DNA of 64,000 nucleotides from Chitinivorax sp. B (GCF_005503445.1 NZ_SCOH01000025.1:1-64000); one strand, 5' to 3'. Shown: positions 1 through 9,103, counted from the stretch's first letter. The notes: a model not told the origin generated them from the sequence alone. Numbers and translations: made by a program.

Positions 1-1712
1 GGGGTGGGGGGGAGCGGTGGGGTGGCGTAGCGCTCGACAATTTGCAGAAGGCCGGTACCAATCGCACTGCGTTGTGTTTGTGCGCTGGTCAGGCCAAAGC
101 TGCTGAGGGCTGCATTGCCGTTAGGGCCGATCAGTACAGTGGAAGCTTCGCCGCTGATCGCTTCACTGACAGCGCTGCAACCACTGCATTTGCCAGCCAG
201 ATCGATGTCGACAATCGGAGCTAGCGGAACCTGGGCTGTATTGTCGGCGATAAAGGTGCGATCAGCAAAGCGTGCTTCAACATGATAGCCATCAACCGTT
301 TGTGCAGAAAAATTGATCACCATCTGCATATCGACCAACGTGCCGACCTCACCATTTTTCTCTGAAGTTGGTCTGGTGCCGCCACTTACCTGATAACGTG
401 CCGCGGCGGAACCGAATGCCGCCGCTGTCAGATTGGCGATGGGTGTCAGGCCGGTGCTGTAGATGTAATGCAGTGATCCTAGATGAGGTCTTATCTGCCC
501 ATTATCAAAGGATTCATAGACCTGCCCAGGCGGCACTTCATCCCAGCGCCCCCATTCCACTGGCAAGGTGGTGTCGCCAAATACCAGCGAAGCCCTGCCA
601 CGATCGGCCTGGATGGCAGTGCCGACACGAAATACATCCCCTTCGCTTTCCGTGGCTGCCAATAAGCTTTTGTCGTCAGCCAACCGCAACTCGGTTCCAC
701 TGGCAGACCCTGCACCGGCGTGCCAAAAGCCATTGGTCTGTTCAATATTGGCCCCCACAGCAACCGGGATGCCAGGTAATGGGGCCTGGGTCAGATTGAC
801 GGTGGTACCAGTGGCATCGGTTGCCTGTTGACTGGTCAGGTTGATGACGGTGCTGGTATTGCTGGCCAGCGTGCCTTCAACCGGACGGTCACTATTGCTG
901 GGAGTGGGGCTGGTACCGGTACCGGTAGTCGTCGTAATTGTAGTGGAATTGGCAGACGTATCGGTCGCCTGCGTTTTAGATGGGCTGGTACCGGTGGAGG
1001 TCGAGGTGGTACTGGTTCCACTCCCCGTGTCGGTACTGGATGTTGAGGCGGTTGGTTCGCTGGTGGCGCGGTAGAAGCTTGGCAGCCGTGGCAGCAAGGC
1101 TGGTGGCAGGTTGGCATGGCCGACAAATCCAATCTGATTCGGGTTGACCAGGGTCATGCCCCGGTTGGTCTGCATCACCACCTGACCGGTATTTACCTTG
1201 TCATAGGTGCCTGGCTCGGCTGCGCCAAATTCCTGACTACCGATCGGTACGAAAAATGGCTCATGATCTGTACCGCGAATGCCAATGGTGGCAGTTGGGG
1301 TAGTGACCTTGTAGTTATCTTTATTGACCTGGCCGACAGCACCGGTGACAGCCCGAAAGCCACCTTTCAGCAATGAGAAAAAGCCACGCTCGCTGCCATC
1401 CTGTTTGCCGCGGTATTGAAACGCATCGATTCGCAACCGGCTGTTGGGGCGTACCGCGACAATGCTGCCATCGGTCATGCGGATCTGGGTGTTGCCGTTG
1501 GCGCCAGTGCTGATGACATCGCCCTCGTTGATTGTGTCACCCTTGGTAATGGTCCGATTGGTGCCAGCCACGTCCTGGACTGTGACCTCGCCATGAATGA
1601 ACTGAACCTTACCCGCAGAGCCAGCCCAGGTAAGTGGCACGTACAAAGCCAGCAGGCAAGGTGACAGATTCAGCAGATTGATGGTAGTGAGGCGAGGGCG
1701 CGGGTGAGTCAT
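1..1712 (-). CDS. FecR-domain exported protein (3' end outside window)
   Basis: Open reading frame from an ATG at 1712 to the window edge, about 570 codons without a stop. AAGGAGG sits 5 bases upstream of the start. Residues 1-31 look like a signal peptide (hydrophobic stretch ending PLTWAG). Residues about 35-160 match a FecR-type domain: a repeated G-x-V pattern, DGSIVAVRPNSRLRID, then TPTATIGIRGTDHE near residue 148. Around residues 212-270 there is a Thr/Ser-rich low-complexity linker, followed by a region I do not recognise. FecR domains outside iron-sensor systems are common in exported proteins; no sigma factor gene is adjacent, so an iron-signalling role is unlikely. The next gene upstream on the same strand encodes a TPR/outer-membrane barrel, and the 18-base spacing implies one operon. 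Inference: the pair is an export or surface-display unit. Confidence 0.82.
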   Translation of the reverse strand, partial: MTHPRPRLTTINLLNLSPCLLALYVPLTWAGSAGKVQFIHGEVTVQDVAGTNRTITKGDTINEGDVISTGANGNTQIRMTDGSIVAVRPNSRLRIDAFQYRGKQDGSERGFFSLLKGGFRAVTGAVGQVNKDNYKVTTPTATIGIRGTDHEPFFVPIGSQEFGAAEPGTYDKVNTGQVVMQTNRGMTLVNPNQIGFVGHANLPPALLPRLPSFYRATSEPTASTSSTDTGSGTSTTSTSTGTSPSKTQATDTSANSTTITTTTGTGTSPTPSNSDRPVEGTLASNTSTVINLTSQQATDATGTTVNLTQAPLPGIPVAVGANIEQTNGFWHAGAGSASGTELRLADDKSLLAATESEGDVFRVGTAIQADRGRASLVFGDTTLPVEWGRWDEVPPGQVYESFDNGQIRPHLGSLHYIYSTGLTPIANLTAAAFGSAAARYQVSGGTRPTSEKNGEVGTLVDMQMVINFSAQTVDGYHVEARFADRTFIADNTAQVPLAPIVDIDLAGKCSGCSAVSEAISGEASTVLIGPNGNAALSSFGLTSAQTQRSAIGTGLLQIVERYATPPLPPT

Positions 1713-1730
1713 GGTGGCCTCCTTAAGTAA

Positions 1731-3083
1731 CTAGCGAAAATCGTGCTGCACGGCGAGAGTGTAGTCGGTACGTCGGTATTCGTTGATAGCGATATTGGAA
1801 CGATTGCGGGAGTGATTGATGGCTGGACGCAATGACCACGCGCCACCGATACGCCAGTTGAATCCCAGCCCGATGTCCGTCAACCGATCGTGCCGGCGCG
1901 TGGCAAACAGAAAGTTTTCCTGGCAATAATGGCCCTGCTGCCAGCCCGCACTTACCCACAATTCGCCATCATCGATCGGGTTGAACTGCCAAGTGGCCCT
2001 TGCGCCCAGCATACGTTTATCACCGTCGGCGCGGTCCTCACGGGCCCGTTCCCGGCCACCGAACAAGGTTGCCAGCGTGACCCCGTTGTGTGCTGGCAGA
2101 ATGAGCCCCAGCCAACTACCACCCAACAATGTCTGATTGGCGTCGTTGATCCGATATTCTGGCCGTTGATAGCGGATCTGGCCGAACTGGCCAAAAAGGT
2201 TGACTTGCTGGCTATCGCCCAGTGCCTTGCGCCATTCTATGGTGCCATTGAGGTTGCGCCGATTGGCTTGATGATCTTGTCGCAGGTAATCCAGTTGGGT
2301 ACCTAGTCGCAGTTGATTGCCGGCCGATCCAATTGCGACCCCGCCGCGAGCTGCCAATGTGCCAAAGCTGAAGTCATGCTGGTGGTGGTAATGACGGTAT
2401 CGGAGGTCCGCCCCGGCCAGCAAACGCACATTTTCCGTTAACGGATGGCTGAAATCGGTACCGGCTGCAGCAAATAGCAAGTTATCCGACTTGCTGGTGC
2501 TGGTATCAGTCAGAATCAGGTCGCCACCAAAAATCGGGACAAAGATCTTGGTCTTGTCGGTGGCTGCATTAACATTGGTATCATGCCCCAATCCAGCTGA
2601 CACATAACCAGACCATTGGGTGCCACGACTTCGATTGCGTTGTTCGATGGCCTGCAGATACTGGGTCATGGCCTGTCGGGCAATAGGCGGCGGGTTGAGC
2701 TGTAGCAAGGCATCAAATTCCGCTTTGGCCCGAGTGTCGTCGCCCATCAGAAAATAGGCACGGCCCATTTCCAACCGTGCCCCGGCGTGATTGGGATCAC
2801 GCTGGATCAGACGTTCCAGTGCCAGGGTGCCGCGTGCGGGTTGTCCACTATCGATGGCGGCTGTACCCAGCAAATAATCGAACTCGTCATCGCCTGCTCG
2901 TTCCGCCTCAAGCGGGGTCAACAGTGTGTAGGCCTGTTTGGCCTTGCCCTCAGCCAGCAATGCCGCCGCACGTTTCAATTCATCGGCTGCCCAGGCATTA
3001 CTTGCCATGGCAGCATACAGCAACAGACCGATGGCACATCGTGAAACCACGCCTGCCATAACGCGCCTCCCTGTATTGAGCAA
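1731..3083 (-). CDS. TPR plus outer-membrane beta-barrel protein (Slam/DUF560-like)
   Basis: 450 residues. The N terminus is a signal peptide (hydrophobic LLLYAAMASNAWA, cleavage before ADE). Residues about 35-145 are helical TPR-like repeats (LEMGRAYFLMGDDTRAKAEF). From about residue 155 the sequence alternates as amphipathic strands rich in G, Y, W and R (WSGYVSAGLGHDTNVNA), typical of an outer-membrane barrel, and ends in HDFR. This TPR-plus-barrel layout resembles surface lipoprotein assembly modifiers (DUF560). The match is by architecture only. An internal ATG at codon 9 would give a cleaner signal peptide. It is the first gene of a two-gene unit with the FecR-domain protein, which may be its partner or cargo; that is inference. 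Confidence 0.7.
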   Translation of the reverse strand: MLNTGRRVMAGVVSRCAIGLLLYAAMASNAWAADELKRAAALLAEGKAKQAYTLLTPLEAERAGDDEFDYLLGTAAIDSGQPARGTLALERLIQRDPNHAGARLEMGRAYFLMGDDTRAKAEFDALLQLNPPPIARQAMTQYLQAIEQRNRSRGTQWSGYVSAGLGHDTNVNAATDKTKIFVPIFGGDLILTDTSTSKSDNLLFAAAGTDFSHPLTENVRLLAGADLRYRHYHHQHDFSFGTLAARGGVAIGSAGNQLRLGTQLDYLRQDHQANRRNLNGTIEWRKALGDSQQVNLFGQFGQIRYQRPEYRINDANQTLLGGSWLGLILPAHNGVTLATLFGGRERAREDRADGDKRMLGARATWQFNPIDDGELWVSAGWQQGHYCQENFLFATRRHDRLTDIGLGFNWRIGGAWSLRPAINHSRNRSNIAINEYRRTDYTLAVQHDFR

Positions 3084-3365
3084 CCTCGTTCACCTGTTCT
3101 CGATACCACCTTGCCTTCCACTTCAGACCCACCGGAGGGCATCATTGATCGCTGCCCTGATGTTCACTATAGGCCGAGAAACCGGGATTGTGAGCGGCAG
3201 CATCATGATCGATATCTTGCAATCAGGTGATGTGCATGCAGACTGGGAAGGTGGAGCACAATTGCCAACAGAGATGGAAACCGAATTGTCATTGCAATGG
3301 GCGGATGCAACGGGGAAAGGGTGCAATACTCTTCCCCATGTTGCTATGACAAGGGTTGATGGTGA
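3084..3365. other. Intergenic stretch, probable promoter region of the TPR-barrel gene
   Basis: Short frames on both strands here lack ribosome sites and family resemblance. The part next to 3084 should hold the promoter of the minus-strand TPR-barrel/FecR unit. No terminator or repeat was recognised. Confidence 0.4.
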
Positions 3366-3761
3366 CTAGGTCTGCGTAGTGTGGTAGATGTGCTTCGCCT
3401 GTACTGTACCGGCTTTGGGTTCACTTGGGTCATACCGGACAAAGGTAAAGCCCACTGTATCTCCTGCGTTGAGAATGGCCTGATCGATACCAACAGAGGC
3501 TGGCGCACCATTGAGCAGAAATTCCCAATAGAAAAACGGGGCTGCCGAGGCGGCAAACGAGTCATAGGTTTCGTTGATCATCATCACCAAATATCCCAGA
3601 CTGCTGCCGTAGTACTGCAAGGCATAAGTCAATCGACTGCTATTATTGATCTGGCCATACGCGCCTTCCAGCGCTTGTTGAGCGTTCATTCCGCTGAACC
3701 AGGGCACGCTGACACTTGGCCCACCTAGAATACTGACTTGAACGGTGTTGGGTGTTCCCAT
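3366..3761 (-). CDS. Small DUF4430 (transcobalamin-like) domain protein
   Basis: 131 residues from the ATG at 3761, chosen over a longer frame because GAGGAG lies 7 bases upstream. The protein shows the DUF4430 pattern: an N-terminal strand (TVQVSILGG), a middle segment rich in Y and G, then YWEFLLNGAPASVGIDQAIL and NAGDTVGFTFVRYDP. DUF4430 domains usually sit in extracellular or surface-anchored proteins and may bind a ligand. This copy has no signal peptide from the chosen start. The longer frame, starting at 3851, adds a weakly hydrophobic stretch that is a poor signal. It stands alone with 281 bases to the TPR-barrel gene. Function unknown; family call moderate. Confidence 0.6.
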   Translation of the reverse strand: MGTPNTVQVSILGGPSVSVPWFSGMNAQQALEGAYGQINNSSRLTYALQYYGSSLGYLVMMINETYDSFAASAAPFFYWEFLLNGAPASVGIDQAILNAGDTVGFTFVRYDPSEPKAGTVQAKHIYHTTQT

Positions 3762-4111
3762 GATATGACTCCTCATGAATGCAGCCACGGACAAAAAAGT
3801 TTGGCCAAGTCGCATGCCGGCCAGTCCTCCTGCCATGCATTTCCAAGACAAATGATGATAAAGATCGGGGACGGTCAGGAGGTATGGATTGCATACCGAT
3901 CCAGTTCAGGTATCCGGCAGACAAAATCAGTGTACGCCTGCTGAATCAACATCCTCAATTCCGTACATGCCAACCTATTTCGGTGTGTGGGGAATTGTCG
4001 GGCGCCGCCCCCAAAGTTCGATCGGCATGACGTGGAAAAGCGGCGGAAGTCACGCCAGTGCTTATTCTTCGCTTTCTTTTCAAGCACATGACACAATAAA
4101 TTGCTTGTTGG
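3762..4111. other. Non-coding stretch between divergent genes
   Basis: Upstream regions of the DUF4430 gene (minus) and the LexA-box gene (plus). Frames on both strands are short, lack ribosome sites and resemble nothing. The right-hand end is AT-richer and runs into the promoter described at 4105-4147. Confidence 0.4.
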
Positions 4112-4147
4112 CTGTAAGTAGATACAGTAAACTGTTGATATTAACAG
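4105..4147 (+). promoter_or_regulatory. Promoter with two tandem LexA-type boxes
   Basis: Two exact CTGT-N8-ACAG sites lie at 4112-4127 (CTGTAAGTAGATACAG) and 4132-4147 (CTGTTGATATTAACAG), 20 bases centre to centre. They overlap a plausible promoter: TTGTTG at 4105-4110, 17 bases, TAAACT at 4128-4133. CTGT-N8-ACAG is the LexA operator of gamma- and many betaproteobacteria. The only gene downstream starts 21 bases after the second box. Regulation by LexA is inference. Confidence 0.68.
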
Positions 4148-4168
4148 TGCCAAGCGAAGGAGCGTGTC

Positions 4169-4609
4169 ATGGATAGCCGTACCGTATCTCGTCAAGTGTC
4201 TGGTGATGTCTTGTCAAGCCGTCCGCTGACGCTTCAACTGCGTTGGGGCGAAGCACTGATACATTTGGCCATTGGCACGCTGCTGATTGTGGTCATGCTG
4301 GATGTCAGCAGTGCCTGGCTGGCAATGTTGAACCATGAGCGCGCAGATGTCTTGTTGATTGGATTGGTACTGAGCAGCGTGGCGGTTGTTGCTGGTGGTG
4401 CCGTATATTGCCTGAACCGTAGCTGGCGTGTGGCTGGTGCGGCAGGCATGCCTGCACTGGGAGCCAGCTGGCAGATTGCTCGCCATGGCATCCTTGAATA
4501 TGCTATCCGTCTGCGTACCCCCATGTTCAACCGTCGGCCATTCAAGCCCACATGCCAACGGGAATCTCGCCGTGAAGCACGTTCACGTCCAGCCTGGGTG
4601 GTTGGGTGA
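4169..4609 (+). CDS. Small two-helix membrane protein, candidate SOS-regulated
   Basis: 146 residues, not recognised. The ATG is preceded by GAAGGAG at 7 bases. A hydrophobic helix spans about residues 29-52 (LIHLAIGTLLIVVMLDVSSA) and a second about 61-83 (VLLIGLVLSSVAVVAGGAVY). A strongly basic tail of about 60 residues follows, rich in Arg and Pro, which by the positive-inside rule is probably cytoplasmic. The two LexA-type boxes just upstream suggest DNA-damage induction. SOS-induced small membrane proteins in other bacteria (for example SidA and YneA) block division, but I see no sequence similarity to them. It is monocistronic, followed by the convergent potI end. Real gene likely; function unknown. 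Confidence 0.6.
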   Translation: MDSRTVSRQVSGDVLSSRPLTLQLRWGEALIHLAIGTLLIVVMLDVSSAWLAMLNHERADVLLIGLVLSSVAVVAGGAVYCLNRSWRVAGAAGMPALGASWQIARHGILEYAIRLRTPMFNRRPFKPTCQRESRREARSRPAWVVG

Positions 4610-4729
4610 GTTCGTTGTCAGATGTTGGGGAAAGTTATAGCAAAGCACATGCTGCTGATTATTCGGATGGGGGGTCAGACTTGAAGTCAAGCAGGTGACT
4701 GCCATGGGATATGTATGGTGACGTGAGAG

Positions 4730-4747
4730 GGCGGGGGTAACCCCGCC
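4730..4747 (-). terminator. Hairpin downstream of potI
   Basis: GGCGGGG, four bases (GTAA), CCCCGCC, about 30 bases after the potI stop. No T-run follows on the minus strand, so this may protect the 3' end or act with Rho rather than be a full intrinsic terminator. Confidence 0.45.
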
Positions 4748-4776
4748 TCCTACTCGATCCTATGTTTGGACTGGGA

Positions 4777-5670
4777 TCAGTGTCCGGTTTGTGCAACCGC
4801 TTGTTGAATTGCCTTATCCCGCTTGGACTGGGCGGAGACCATCAGGCGATTCGAAATCACCACGAATACCGTGACGAATACGATGATGATGGTTGCCAGT
4901 GCGTTGATCTCTGGCGTCAGCCCTAGTCGAATGGACGAGAAGATCCATTGCGGCAGGGTGGTGGAGCCCGGGCCTGATAGGAATGCAGTCAACACATAGT
5001 CGTCCAGCGACAGCGTAAAGGACAACAGCCAACCCGATACCAATGCTTGCGAGATCAGCGGAATAGTGATGACGAAGAAGACCTTCCAAGGGCGGCAGCC
5101 CAGGTCCATTGCGGCATCTTCCAATGAACGATCCATCTCGCGCAGGCGTGATTGCACCAGCACAGCCACATATGCCATGCAAAGCGTGGTATGGCCGATC
5201 CAGATGGTGATCATGCCTCGCTCACCGAAGGCATAGCAGCCAGCTGTTTTCAGCATGCTGGTGGCTTCGCCATCGCAACCGATGGCGGTTTGTAGTGCCA
5301 CAAATAACAGCAGCATCGACAAACCGACAATGACTTCAGGCATAACCATTGGAGCCGTCACCATGCCGGCAAACAGTGAGCTGCTGCGGAAGCGGCCAAA
5401 GCGTGCCAGCACGAAACCAGCAATGGTTCCCAGTACAACCGCCAATGTTGCAGTCAGGAAGGCGATCTTGAAGCTCAGCTTGGCAGCGGCGATGACGGCT
5501 TCATCGTTGAATAGGACCTGGTACCATTTCAGTGAAAAACCGCCCCAAACTGTCACCAGTCGCGATTCGTTGAACGAATAGATGACCAGGCTGATGATGG
5601 GGGCGTACAGGAAGAAAAAGCCAAGCAACATATAGAGTTTGTTGCCGAGCGGCATCTTTTTGCCATTCAT
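4777..5670 (-). CDS. potI: Putrescine/spermidine ABC transporter permease PotI
   Basis: 297 residues, a binding-protein-dependent inner-membrane permease with about six hydrophobic helices. The conserved cytoplasmic EAA loop reads EDAAMDLGCRPWKVFFVITIP (around residues 180-200), which docks on the ATPase. It is the second permease of the polyamine importer, paired with the upstream potH gene, whose stop overlaps this ATG by 4 bases (ATGA). Its length matches PotI/PotC. It is the last gene of the potF-G-H-I unit. Choice of PotI over PotC rests on the PotF-like binding protein in the operon. Confidence 0.93.
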   Translation of the reverse strand: MNGKKMPLGNKLYMLLGFFFLYAPIISLVIYSFNESRLVTVWGGFSLKWYQVLFNDEAVIAAAKLSFKIAFLTATLAVVLGTIAGFVLARFGRFRSSSLFAGMVTAPMVMPEVIVGLSMLLLFVALQTAIGCDGEATSMLKTAGCYAFGERGMITIWIGHTTLCMAYVAVLVQSRLREMDRSLEDAAMDLGCRPWKVFFVITIPLISQALVSGWLLSFTLSLDDYVLTAFLSGPGSTTLPQWIFSSIRLGLTPEINALATIIIVFVTVFVVISNRLMVSAQSKRDKAIQQAVAQTGH

Positions 5671-6623
5671 GATTTGCTGGCCTCCATTTGCTTGGCTTCA
5701 AAACGATGGAACCAGACGATGGGGGCAATCAGCAGAATCATCATGATCACGGTGACAGCCGATGCCTGTGGCCAATCCATATTGGCGCCGAAGTCATCCA
5801 TCAAGCGTTTGCCGATCATCAATACCTCGCCACCACCCAACAGCTCGGGGATGACGTATTCGCCGACTGCCGGAATGAATACCATCATGGATCCAGCAAT
5901 CATGCCACCCTTGGAAAGTGGCAGCGTGATCTTGAAGAAGGCGTCCCAGGGTTTGGCGCCCAGGTCAGCAGCCGCTTCCAGCAGGCGGCCATCCAGCTTC
6001 ACCAAGTGCGAGTAAAGAGGCAGGATCATGAACGGCAGATAGCTGTAGACCATGCCGACAATGACCGAAAACTGGTTATACAGCATCTGGATCGGCTCAT
6101 TGATCAGCCCCAGGCTCATGAGGATGTTGTTGAGCACGCCGTTGTCCTTGAGGATGCCGATCCACGCGTAGACCCGGAGCAGGAATGATGTCCAGAACGG
6201 CAGCATGACCAGCATCAGCAGCGTATTGCGGGTGGCCTCGTCGCTGCGTGCAATGTTGTAGGCAATCGGGTAACCGATGGCCAGGCACAGCAGGGTAGTG
6301 AAGAAGGCCAGTTTCAGTGAGTTCCAGTACGAAACGATGTACTGGCTGTCGCCAGCGGCTTCATCCCAGCCCTTTTCAACGAAGGCTTTCGCTTCATCCA
6401 GAATGGTGTGGTACTTGCTGGTGTTCAGGGTGATGATGGTCTTGTTGTCTTCCTGCTGAACAATTGATGTATAGGGTGGTTGCGAAATATCGGGCTCGGT
6501 GAAGCTGATCTTCAACACGAAGAAGAACGGCAACAGGAAAAACAGCAGCAGCCAACCATAAGGCACTGCTGTCACCAATGTTCTGCCTTTGGGCAAGCAG
6601 CGCATCAGAAGGCCCTTGATCAT
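5667..6623 (-). CDS. potH: Putrescine/spermidine ABC transporter permease PotH
   Basis: 318 residues. The first membrane helix (WLLLFFLLPFFFVLKISF) is followed by a periplasmic loop of about 70 residues, typical of PotH/PotB, and then five more helices. The EAA loop is EAAADLGAKPWDAFFKITLP. It forms the transmembrane channel with PotI. The start overlaps the potG stop by 4 bases (ATGA), indicating translational coupling. Confidence 0.93.
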   Translation of the reverse strand: MIKGLLMRCLPKGRTLVTAVPYGWLLLFFLLPFFFVLKISFTEPDISQPPYTSIVQQEDNKTIITLNTSKYHTILDEAKAFVEKGWDEAAGDSQYIVSYWNSLKLAFFTTLLCLAIGYPIAYNIARSDEATRNTLLMLVMLPFWTSFLLRVYAWIGILKDNGVLNNILMSLGLINEPIQMLYNQFSVIVGMVYSYLPFMILPLYSHLVKLDGRLLEAAADLGAKPWDAFFKITLPLSKGGMIAGSMMVFIPAVGEYVIPELLGGGEVLMIGKRLMDDFGANMDWPQASAVTVIMMILLIAPIVWFHRFEAKQMEASKS

Positions 6624-7747
6624 GATGTCAGCACCACGCCAGCGTTGTCAGCCCACTTCACGAATACTCTGTCACCCCAGGTGGGGGGGTCGGATTCGCC
6701 CCAGTGAGTGGAAGGTACATGGGCCATGATCACGCGGCCGCTGGGTAGCTTGACGTGATAGATCGAATAACTGCCCAGGTAGGCAATTTCTGCTACTTCG
6801 CCGCTACACCAGTTGAATTCAACAGCAGGTTGTTCGCGGCAGACAGTGACACGTTCGGGGCGAACGGTGAACCACATGGTCTGCCCAAGGGTACCGGTGA
6901 CGCCGTGATTGACATAGATGCGATTGTGCAGCTCGGGCGCCTCGATCACGATGTGGCTGGATTCATCGACCACCAGCTTGCCTTCAATGGTATTGGTCGA
7001 GCCGATGAATTCGGCTGTGAACACGCAGTTGGGATGGTTGTAGATCTCGCGCGGGCCGCCGACCTGTAACAGCTTGCCTTCGGACATGATGCCAATGCGG
7101 CTGGACATGGTCATGGCTTCTTCCTGATCATGGGTTACCATGATGCAGGTCACGCCGACTTTTTCAATGACATTCACCAGCTCGATCTGCGTTTGCATAC
7201 GCAATTTTTTATCCAGTGCGCCGAGTGGTTCATCCAGAAGTAGCAACTTGGGACGTTTGGCCAACGAACGGGCCAGGGCCACACGCTGCTGTTGGCCTCC
7301 GGAAAGTTGATGTGGTTTGCGTTTGGCGTATTTGCGCATCTGGACCAGATCCAGCATTTGTGCAACACGTTCGGTAATTTCGCCTTTAGGGAGTTTGTCC
7401 TGTTTCAGGCCGAATGCCACATTGTCTTCTACGGTCATATGCGGGAATAGGGCATATGACTGGAACATCATATTGATTGGACGGGCATAAGGCGGCAGGT
7501 CGGTGATATCCTCGCCATCGAGTATCAAGCGGCCTTCGGTGGGTTTGTCCATCCCTGCCAGCATGCGCAACAAGGTGGATTTGCCGGAACCGGAACTGCC
7601 CAACAGGGCAAAGATCTCGTTTCTGGGAACGTGCAATTCGACATCGTCAACCGCGATGAAATCACCAAACTTTTTGGTGACCCCACGGATTTCGAGATAG
7701 GCCTGTTTGCTGCCGGTTTTTCCGGCCGCAGCATTGTCTACCGCCAC
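6620..7747 (-). CDS. potG: Polyamine ABC transporter ATP-binding protein PotG
   Basis: 375 residues. Walker A is GSSGSGKST (about residues 50-58), the ABC signature is [14 protein letters not shown], and Walker B is [12 protein letters not shown] followed by the switch His in [10 protein letters not shown]. The last 120 residues form the regulatory TOBE domain found in PotA/PotG. It energises polyamine import through PotH and PotI. The gene lies 85 bases after potF, with a strong hairpin in the gap that may lower its expression relative to potF. Confidence 0.93.
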   Translation of the reverse strand: MAVDNAAAGKTGSKQAYLEIRGVTKKFGDFIAVDDVELHVPRNEIFALLGSSGSGKSTLLRMLAGMDKPTEGRLILDGEDITDLPPYARPINMMFQSYALFPHMTVEDNVAFGLKQDKLPKGEITERVAQMLDLVQMRKYAKRKPHQLSGGQQQRVALARSLAKRPKLLLLDEPLGALDKKLRMQTQIELVNVIEKVGVTCIMVTHDQEEAMTMSSRIGIMSEGKLLQVGGPREIYNHPNCVFTAEFIGSTNTIEGKLVVDESSHIVIEAPELHNRIYVNHGVTGTLGQTMWFTVRPERVTVCREQPAVEFNWCSGEVAEIAYLGSYSIYHVKLPSGRVIMAHVPSTHWGESDPPTWGDRVFVKWADNAGVVLTS

Positions 7748-7792
7748 AATGAGCTACTCCTAAACACTCTGCAGGATGGCCTGCAACGCCCG

Positions 7793-7822
7793 AAAAATAG
7801 TCGGCGGGTCGACCCGCCGACT
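7793..7822 (-). terminator. Perfect palindrome plus T-run between potF and potG (attenuator)
   Basis: A 24-base perfect palindrome (7799-7822, arms AGTCGGCGGGTC) is followed on the minus strand by ATTTTT. This is an intrinsic-terminator shape placed between the binding-protein gene and its transporter genes. In ABC operons such a partial terminator usually allows a molar excess of the binding protein; here that is inference. Confidence 0.72.
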
Positions 7823-7832
7823 TCCATACTGA

Positions 7833-8930
7833 TTACTTGCTGGTCTTGAACTTGTTGAAGGCGGCTGTGACGCGTTTCTGGGTGTCTGCTTCCATGGGTT
7901 TCTTCGGCTGCAGTTTGCCCAGTGCTTCGTCGCTCAGATAGATCTTCGGATCATCTCTCAGCTTCTTGTCCACCATTGGTGTTGCCTTGGTGTTCGGATT
8001 GGCATAATTGACTTTGTTGGAGATCGCAGCCACCACTTCCGGCTTCATGATGTAATTGATCCACTGATGAGCTTCGGCCACATTCTTGGAATCTTTGGGG
8101 ATCGCCATTACGTCGATCCACAACTGTGTACCTTTGTTGGGCACCACATACTCGATGTTCTGCGGTTTCTTGGCTTCCTTGGCACGGTCACGGGCAATGT
8201 AGACATCGCCGTTGAAGCCCATGGCTACACACACGTCGCCATTGGCGAGCAGATCGATCGGCGCCTGGATGAATACCTTGATGTCCTTACGGACGGCAGC
8301 CAGTTCCTTGTTGTTGGCTTCCAGTGTTTCCTTGGAGAAGTCCATCATGTCACGACCCTTGTAGATGTTGTACATGGCGTACACATCTGATGCGCTCTCC
8401 ATGAAGGAAATACCGCAACTCTTCAACTTTGAGGTGTATTTCGGGTTGAAGACCAACTCCCACATATCAGCAGGCATTGGCTCGCTACCCAGTGCTTTCT
8501 TCACTTTGTCGACGTTGATGCCGAACGCAGCGGTACCCCACATGTAAGGCAGCAGGTATTCACCGGTCGGATCAGCTGCCTTCAGCTTTTCTAGCATGGT
8601 CGGGTTCAGATTGGCCAAGTTCGGTAGCTTGGTCTTGTCCAGCTTCATGTAGATACCGGATTTGATCTGCTTGGCGGCAAAGTCCATTGATGGATGCACG
8701 ACGTCATAACCGCTTTTGCCGGTCAGCAACTTGGCCTGCAGGGTTTCGTTGCTGTCATACACGTCATACTTCGGGGTAATGCTGGTTTCCTTCTGGAAAT
8801 CCTTGGTGGTGTTGTCGGCAATGTAATCCTGCCAGTTGTAGATATTGACCTTACCGGCGGCAAACGCGCCTGCTACGGACAACCCCATCACCACGGCTGC
8901 CAGCTTGACTGCAAGTTGTTGCTTCTTCAT
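7833..8930 (-). CDS. potF: Polyamine-binding periplasmic protein PotF
   Basis: 365 residues from the ATG at 8930, which has GGGAG 9 bases upstream; an in-frame extension to 9179 is not supported. The signal peptide is MKKQQLAVKLAAVVMGLSVA with cleavage near AFAAG. The mature protein starts KVNIYNWQDYIADNT and contains YDVVHPSMDF and YMWGTAAFGINVDKV, typical of PotF/PotD. It binds putrescine or spermidine in the periplasm and delivers it to PotHI. There is no lipobox, so it should be soluble. First gene of the pot unit. Confidence 0.93.
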   Translation of the reverse strand: MKKQQLAVKLAAVVMGLSVAGAFAAGKVNIYNWQDYIADNTTKDFQKETSITPKYDVYDSNETLQAKLLTGKSGYDVVHPSMDFAAKQIKSGIYMKLDKTKLPNLANLNPTMLEKLKAADPTGEYLLPYMWGTAAFGINVDKVKKALGSEPMPADMWELVFNPKYTSKLKSCGISFMESASDVYAMYNIYKGRDMMDFSKETLEANNKELAAVRKDIKVFIQAPIDLLANGDVCVAMGFNGDVYIARDRAKEAKKPQNIEYVVPNKGTQLWIDVMAIPKDSKNVAEAHQWINYIMKPEVVAAISNKVNYANPNTKATPMVDKKLRDDPKIYLSDEALGKLQPKKPMEADTQKRVTAAFNKFKTSK

Positions 8931-9103
8931 GGATATACACTCCCGTTCGGTTTCCGAATCACGTGGCACTGATCCCGCTGCCAATTTTTCGTAGTACGGG
9001 ATCAGCACAAGGCCAATCGACGTCAAAATCCCCTCTCGCCGATAGGCGCCATTACAGCATACAAGCACTTTCGTGGGTATGCTGCGCTGCAACTTGACCG
9101 TAA

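Noticed and set aside
568-1074. Overlapping plus-strand frames in the FecR gene
   Set aside because: They arise from the repetitive Thr/Ser-coding stretch on the other strand.
3875-4195. 106-residue minus-strand frame across the LexA-box promoter
   Set aside because: No ribosome site, no similarity, and it overlaps the regulatory region.
6681-6687. Seven-G run in potG as a contingency tract
   Set aside because: Too short to slip readily and split between ordinary Pro codons.
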